Positions 62,066 to 64,000 of a stretch of DNA of 64,000 bases are shown here, piece by piece; the stretch's first letter is position 1, and every line of letters starts with the position of its first letter. The position numbers were made by a program, and so were the translations under genes. The stretch covers positions 7,325,962 to 7,389,961 of the forward strand of contig NC_067208.1 of assembly GCF_026262505.1 (NCBI RefSeq), read 5' to 3'. The notes beneath the pieces are model-generated. The model ran no database searches and had not been told where the DNA came from. It was given only the letters and a program-made list of their open reading frames with translations. Origin of the DNA: Trichomonas vaginalis G3. Taxonomy: Eukaryota; Parabasalia; Trichomonadida; Trichomonadidae.

Positions 62066-62507
62066 ATGTCAAATTTCTTTTTCTCTGGTTCAGGTTCTTT
62101 CTTCTCTTCTTCTACTTTCTTTTCTTTTTTTCTCTCTTCTTCTTCTCTGGTGGAGTTATGTCAAACTTCTCAGAACCATATTTTTGTAAAAGTGCTTTGT
62201 CATTTAATAGCTCTTCTATTCTGTTTTCTATTTCATTTTCAAGAACAGCGCATGTGTCTTCTTTGCATTCTAAGAAGTTTTGTTGGACTTCATCTCTCCA
62301 AGAGGCGTCATCTCTGTCAACAAGTCTGTCATTGACAAATTTTAAGACTGCTCTGCTTAATGTTTTATGGTTCTTGTCATATTCCCAGAAACAGAACTTT
62401 AGAACAAATTCCCCTTTCTTGTTTACACTATGTAAGATTTTATGGTCGACAGATGTTTTGCTGTCGAAAAGCTTGTCTCGAATATAGATAGCGAAATCGC
62501 TAGACAT
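62066..62507 (-). pseudogene. Charged unknown protein, copy C (damaged)
   Basis: The counterpart of 1011-1457. The N-terminal 120 residues agree, but this copy looks damaged towards the charged tail. Confidence 0.55.
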
Positions 62508-62543
62508 TTTCTAAAAGATAAAAATTTTAATTTTTCTAAAAAT

Positions 62544-63420
62544 ATGTTAGAAAAAAAGTTTGCTGACATTGACAAGAAATTTGAGAATGTTTTAAACAAG
62601 AACAAGAGGAAGTTAGAAAATGCTCAGATAAAACCCATACATGACAAGTTCTTATTTGCTCAGAATGGTATAACAGGTCTAATTGCACCACCTGGGTCGG
62701 GTAAGACTTTCACTTATCTTAAAATGGCTGCACAACAACAAGAACTAGATGAGAAGAACCCATTCTATGAGTTAGTAGTCATTTGTAGTACTTCGGGTCA
62801 ATTTGACCAAACCGTCAATTCGTTCAAAGATATTATAAAGAAGTCTAAGTTAGTATGTATAAAAGATACTGAGTTGTTAGATTGGATAAAGAAGTACCAA
62901 AGAAGAGTTTTGAAGTACAATGCTATAAATGAGTATGTCAATTCGAAGTTTAAAAGACCCAAATGAGGAAATGCAGAGAATATTAGAGAAGAAACACTTC
63001 AGAAACAAACAGAAAGAGATAGAATACATTTCGAAGAAATTGCAATCTTACGATTGGAAGACTTACCCTCACAGATGTCTTCTTATCTTAGATGATTTCG
63101 CCTCTCATCCTTTGTTAAAGAACAGAGAACAAGACATGTGTCGAATTCTTAAGAAGCTCAGACACTTTAACATTTCAGTTGTCATTTGTGTACAGACAGC
63201 AAAGAGTTTAAGTAAGGATGTAAAGAGAATACTTACTGATATTATACTTTTCCCCGGATTGTCCGAAGACGATTTCATGGAACTTATGAAAGAGTCCATG
63301 GCAGGTAAGTTTGACAGACATGAACTATGGGAGAAGTACAAAGTCATACAAGACCCTCATACTTCTTTCAGAATTCATATCTACGCAAACAAAGTTCAAA
63401 TTGTTTCAAGACAAGCTTGA
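62544..63420 (+). pseudogene. A32/FtsK-like packaging ATPase, copy C (broken)
   Basis: This family pumps DNA into capsids. The N-terminal 35 residues are helical. The P-loop APPGSGKTFTYLKM lies at about residues 49-62, and a Walker B strand CLLILDDFASHP is near 180. The polar residue after the next strand (VVICVQTAKSLS) fits the sensor position of HerA/FtsK and poxvirus A32 ATPases. Its size (about 290 codons) suits the family. The start is the ATG shared by all copies. One break by rough count. Confidence 0.87.
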
Positions 63421-63524
63421 AAAATGTAAGTGTTTGAGTCTTAGTCTGTTGTGGTGCTGGGGCTGTCGGTTCTTCTGGCTTTGGAAGACATTCAGGAAGA
63501 GGAACGTCAGCCATCCGTTTGTGT

Positions 63525-63747
63525 CCTGTCGGAAGGAAGAGTTCTTCCAGTTGTCAAGAAATTTTTTTCCTGTCGGAAGGAAAAACTTTTTCTGAAGTTC
63601 GACCAAAAAGTTCTCAATTTTCGAAAATTTGAATGGTTTACGGACGAACAACAGGAAATTTTTTTCCAGTTGTCAGGAAATTTTTTTCTTTCCGGAAGGA
63701 AGAGTTCTTCCAGTTGTCAGGAAATTTTTTTCCTGTCGGAAGGAAGG
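63525..63747 (+). repeat. GGAAGGAA/GTCAGGAA minisatellite, copy C
   Basis: The shortest of the three arrays. Several units carry GTTGTCAGGAA, where copies A and B have GTTGTCGGGAA, so the units have drifted together within this copy. Confidence 0.78.
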
Positions 63748-63838
63748 ACTCGGAATGCCAGAAGGATTTGACAAGACAATTTACCTTATAGAGCTACCTG
63801 AGCCATCTGAAGTCAAGCTTGAAAAATAAATGGTTCAT

Positions 63839-64000
63839 CTACTCTGCTTGTTTGAAGTTGTCAAAATACTCTGTTATTTTTTCCTTTAACAATGGCAAAT
63901 CTTCTTTGAAGGTAAGTATTGTACAACCTTTCATATCATAGTGTGTTTGAGGTAACGTATCTTGAACTATTTGTTTCACATCTTCATTTGGTGTCATTGA
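63839..64000 (-). CDS. KilA-N domain protein, C-terminal end, copy C (cut by window)
   Basis: The last 53 codons match the constant C-terminal domain of the genes at 2848 and 39096. The variable KilA-N module of copy C lies beyond the window, so its type cannot be told. Confidence 0.75.
   Translation of the reverse strand, partial: SMTPNEDVKQIVQDTLPQTHYDMKGCTILTFKEDLPLLKEKITEYFDNFKQAE

Larger units (their letters stand above)
53066..64000 (+). mobile_element. Polinton/Maverick copy C, left-hand part
   Basis: The element starts with a 14-A tract and GGTAGTGGGGC and runs off the window inside its KilA-N gene. The gene order is as in copy B. It is the best preserved of the three in the left half: about four breaks by rough count. 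Very like B, hence recent. Confidence 0.92.

Noticed and set aside
1-64000. tRNA or rRNA genes
   Set aside because: I saw no convincing cloverleaf or rRNA segment on either strand, although short RNA genes can be missed by eye.

Overview
The window looks like nuclear DNA of the parasitic protist Trichomonas vaginalis or a very close relative. The reasons are AT-rich sequence, apparently intronless host genes, a start-site Initiator of the TCAYW type just upstream of a host gene, lineage-typical host families (beta-helix surface proteins, LRR and ankyrin proteins), and above all large Maverick/Polinton elements. No database search was possible; family names come from motifs read by eye.

Layout. 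(1) 1-16891: Polinton copy A, only its right-hand part, ending in a terminal repeat and T-tract. (2) 16892-28373: about 11.5 kb of host DNA with a beta-helix surface-protein gene, an inositol polyphosphate kinase gene, a large PH-LRR-Lys/Glu-rich protein gene, a hairpin-chain (foldback-like) repeat element, a broken second beta-helix gene and an ankyrin-repeat gene. (3) 28379-53019: Polinton copy B, 24.6 kb from end to end, with about 100-bp terminal inverted repeats and a 5-bp target duplication (ACATT). (4) 53025-53065: only 41 bp of further host DNA. (5) 53066-64000: Polinton copy C, left part only. All three copies point the same way and are very alike by eye, so they are young. All are fossil-like: by rough count A has about fifteen breaks, B about thirty, C about four.

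Polinton gene order, left to right: a long coiled-coil Q/P-rich protein, double jelly-roll major capsid, a small antisense gene, a 193-aa unknown, a probable minor capsid protein, an SF3 (D5-like) helicase, a candidate ssDNA-binding protein, a charged unknown, an A32/FtsK-like packaging ATPase, a minisatellite, two KilA-N DNA-binding proteins (one with a T5orf172 domain), an iteron array, a 304-aa unknown, a second iteron block, a virion-like paralog, protein-primed-type DNA polymerase B, small proteins, an RVE integrase, a phage tail-collar/fibre-like protein, a second virion-like paralog, small amphipathic proteins, a 43-aa membrane protein and a D12 adenine methylase. This is a virus-like set for replication, packaging, capsid and integration.

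The most interesting signal is a switchable DNA-recognition module. A and B carry nearly the same genes, but the KilA-N domain of the first DNA-binding protein has been swapped between them, the second KilA-N protein and the 304-aa protein have clustered changes, and the palindromic iterons beside these genes have changed sequence (GGTGA type in A, GGGTAG type in B) while their spacer scaffold is unchanged. B also has a short tandem set of partial KilA-N module copies just upstream, resembling donor cassettes. Other notable points are covarying terminal hairpins, an inverted methylase piece captured in the left end of C at two microhomology junctions, and a chain of about fifteen hairpins inserted in the tail-fibre gene of A.
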